Shown here piece after piece: positions 1 through 64,000 of a stretch of DNA of 64,000 nt. The notes beneath the pieces were generated by a model. It was given only the letters and a program-made list of their open reading frames with translations, was not told the DNA's origin and ran no database searches. This DNA comes from Patella vulgata (Eukaryota; Mollusca; Gastropoda; Patellidae): contig NC_065881.2 in assembly GCF_932274485.2 (NCBI RefSeq), positions 80,168,702-80,232,701 on the forward strand, given 5' to 3'. Made by a program: the position numbers and the translations under genes. Numbering within the stretch: the first letter of the stretch is position 1; every line of letters starts with the position of its first letter.

Positions 1-4707
<4,707 letters not shown>

Positions 4708-6138
4708 TGAAGTCAATTTAAAAACTAAAACCACAACAAATCTTTAACAGTCAATAACACTGAAGTACAATACAGTCAAACTTCTTCTGATCAACTGGAA
4801 CATGTATCACTAAACTAGAAAACTATTGATTATGATGCTATCATCTATATTATTATTTATTAATATTTTACATCATAAAAGTTGTCCAATCGATGCTAGG
4901 TTGTTTTTTTTAACTACCGTACCATAATCACAATCGATTTTATGTCATCTTTTTGTATAATGCTGAATAATGTTATCAAATTTCCATGACACATACAGAG
5001 CTACAAACACTGCTCTTATACAACTTGATTATATTCAAATTTTACCATATTTCCAAGTAGTGCTACAGAATCTGAAAATAAAGATTTTATTTAATAAAAA
5101 ATTCTCTGATCAAAACCAGATGACTCATCTGATCTACCCAGATACTACAAGTTAATATTCTCTTGGACATTTGTTTTGATCAAGCACATAATGTACTGTG
5201 CCACAGTTTTTAATTTGTATACTGATTGACAGTCAGATGTCACAGACCTATTAGTCCATACTGATCCTATTTTTCTTCTGATAGTATTAATGATCTTACA
5301 TTCCTCATTTAAGCCATATGATATAGTTAATAAGTTATTACTAGTATTAGTAATGATCAAATATTTTTGTCATTTGAACAATATAACCTAGTAATTCAGT
5401 ATCAACCTACAACCACACTTATTCTTCTTTCTAAAACATTATGTTCTGGAAGATTCGATTACCTTACACAATATTGAATAAGCAAAATCCTGCGACAACC
5501 TATGCTAGACTTGGAATTGATGGAACTGTCCACGGCAGGTACTTGACATTTTCACATGTTGGAACGAACACTGTTATTTTTCCTGATTTACCAGACGATT
5601 AATTTGCGTAAACTTGGAGTCAATGTCTTATTTTTTAAATATTTTATTAAATGTTTTAACGGTTGATAAGTATTCGACAGGATCTGGAACGTCGTTTTAA
5701 CAGTATTCTAGTACAGTATATAAAGTAATTACTTATCATGTTCTGCACTTTACTTTTACATTAAATTAGCAGGGTGAGAGTGATTCCTGGCAAGCTTTTC
5801 TAAAAGTGACCAGATGACCAAGTCTACATGTACCGTTACTATGAATATCCTTACGCCAATTAATTTATGTTCATTTAGTACGTCTCGAAAAATTTTCACG
5901 TGTTACATGGCACAATTAATAAGTTAACCTTTACTCTAATAAAATCTAAGAAATAAACTTTAAATTCTACGAAATAATTTCGATAAATTTCAGAACTATA
6001 TGTTAATGCGCATTCAGTGATTTGCCCGTAAACAATATGGCTGCCTCCATGAACGAAGAGTTTTATTAACTTGGGAATTACTGTTATGATTCAGTTGAAT
6101 TATTTATTTTAAACATATTGTGATCAGAAAACATAACA
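4708..6138. promoter_or_regulatory. Shared intergenic region of PACRGL and CFAP46
   Basis: Only about 1.43 kb separates the two divergent start codons. No exon, SINE or transposon is recognisable here, unlike the crowded introns on both sides. There is an E-box CACGTG at about 5898 and a YY1-like element at 6033-6045. I found no clean RFX X-box by eye; GTTACATGGCAC at about 5902 is only a poor partial match. Transcription starts cannot be placed from sequence alone. Confidence 0.6.
6031..6069 (+). promoter_or_regulatory. YY1-like initiator overlapping a 10-codon upstream ORF
   Basis: CAATATGGCTGCC fits the AANATGGCNGCC type of YY1 site that often sits at or just downstream of TATA-less starts. 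Its ATG (6037) opens MAASMNEEFY and then a stop (TAA at 6067-6069). This frame equals the CFAP46 frame, so the stop separates the small ORF from the true start at 6139. Whether this stretch is transcribed is not known. Confidence 0.4.
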
Positions 6139-63447
<57,309 letters not shown>

Positions 63448-63549
63448 GTAATCTAGTTTAGCATTTGGTACATGTAAATATTGACTACAGGTACCCCAAC
63501 ACCACTGATCCATAGACACCCCAAATAGCCTGACTCAGTATACGATCCT

Positions 63550-63660
63550 TAAAGATGCGTTATGTAAGATTTAAATCTGTCTATTGCAGGTCTTTTTTAG
63601 GGGTTTCAATTGTTATATAAATTATTAATTAGACATTTATTCACATGATAAATAATAATA
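63550..63660. mobile_element. MITE family D fragment
   Basis: CTTAAAGATGCGTTATGTAA then CTGTCTATTGCAGGTCTTTT; truncated where a SINE-B begins. Confidence 0.55.
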
Positions 63661-63993
63661 ATGAAATGAAATGGGGTATAATGTCCTACTATTCTGCTCC
63701 TGCTTTGAGTAAAATTTTGGCCAGACAGCGGCTCTATGGCCTACTTTTGTTTCGAATTCCAACTGTGAAGGGTTCTTTTACTTGCATGCATGCCAATGTG
63801 CATGGGACCTCAGGTTATCGTCTCATCCGAATGACTATAGGTTGACCCTTCCTAGGCCCTTTGTCCTACACCACTGACAAGGGGGAACCACGCCTTAAAA
63901 TCCTGATGAACTTCCTCTGCCAATGCAGAGATCGAACACAAAATCTCCAGGTTAACAAGCCACTGTCCTACTCACTAAGCCACAGTGGCTCCT
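63661..63993 (-). mobile_element. SINE-B, near full length, antisense
   Basis: From the tail at 63661 to head AGCCACAGTGGCTCC at the window edge; the CTGGGCTAATGAAG segment is missing. Confidence 0.85.
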
Positions 63994-64000
63994 TCACATG

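Noticed and set aside
5895-5915. RFX X-box in the shared promoter
   Set aside because: GTTACATGGCAC misses key half-site bases; not strong enough to call.

Overview
This window is eukaryotic, intron-dense, AT-rich nuclear DNA from an animal. The many tRNA-derived SINEs, piggyBac- and hAT-type MITEs, (TC)n tails and short introns suggest a lophotrochozoan, probably a gastropod mollusc. That placement is inference; the sequence does not prove it. I see no bacterial genes, CRISPR array, rRNA, true tRNA gene or retrovirus-like element.

Two host genes lie head to head. On the minus strand, positions 4707 to 1 carry five exons of a PACRGL orthologue (PACRG-like); its 3' end is off the left edge. 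On the plus strand, positions 6139 to 63447 carry 57 exons, about 2353 codons, of CFAP46 (TTC40), a tetratricopeptide-rich protein of the axonemal central apparatus; its last exons are off the right edge. The roughly 1.4 kb between the two start codons is the likely promoter region for both. Exon phases join without a break in both genes, so both look intact here. The family calls come from aligning exon translations with remembered human proteins, not from a search.

Introns hold most of the DNA and are crowded with mobile elements. SINE-A (tRNA-like head, central domain, (TC)n tail) has about 26 copies. SINE-B (tRNA-like head, ATTTC-repeat tail) has about 22 copies. There are also several MITE families (TTAA-flanked, hAT-like with 8-bp duplications, and a CAATCTGATT-ended family), a probable short Helitron, and a whole-looking Tc1 transposon with a 339-residue DD34E transposase at 32111-33641. 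The 6.7-kb intron between exons 29 and 30 also contains a 3-kb non-coding inverted-repeat element filled with a polypurine tract.

The most unusual theme is tandem repeats whose units straddle or abut splice sites: CFAP46 exons 30, 45 and 57 and PACRGL exon 3, with related duplications just upstream of exons 44 and 45. In exon 30 an 11-copy 39-bp array carries a donor site in every unit and stays open in frame. Second, SINE-A lies in the sense orientation of its host gene in about 22 of 26 copies, and several (TC)n tails fall within about 35-135 bp upstream of acceptors.
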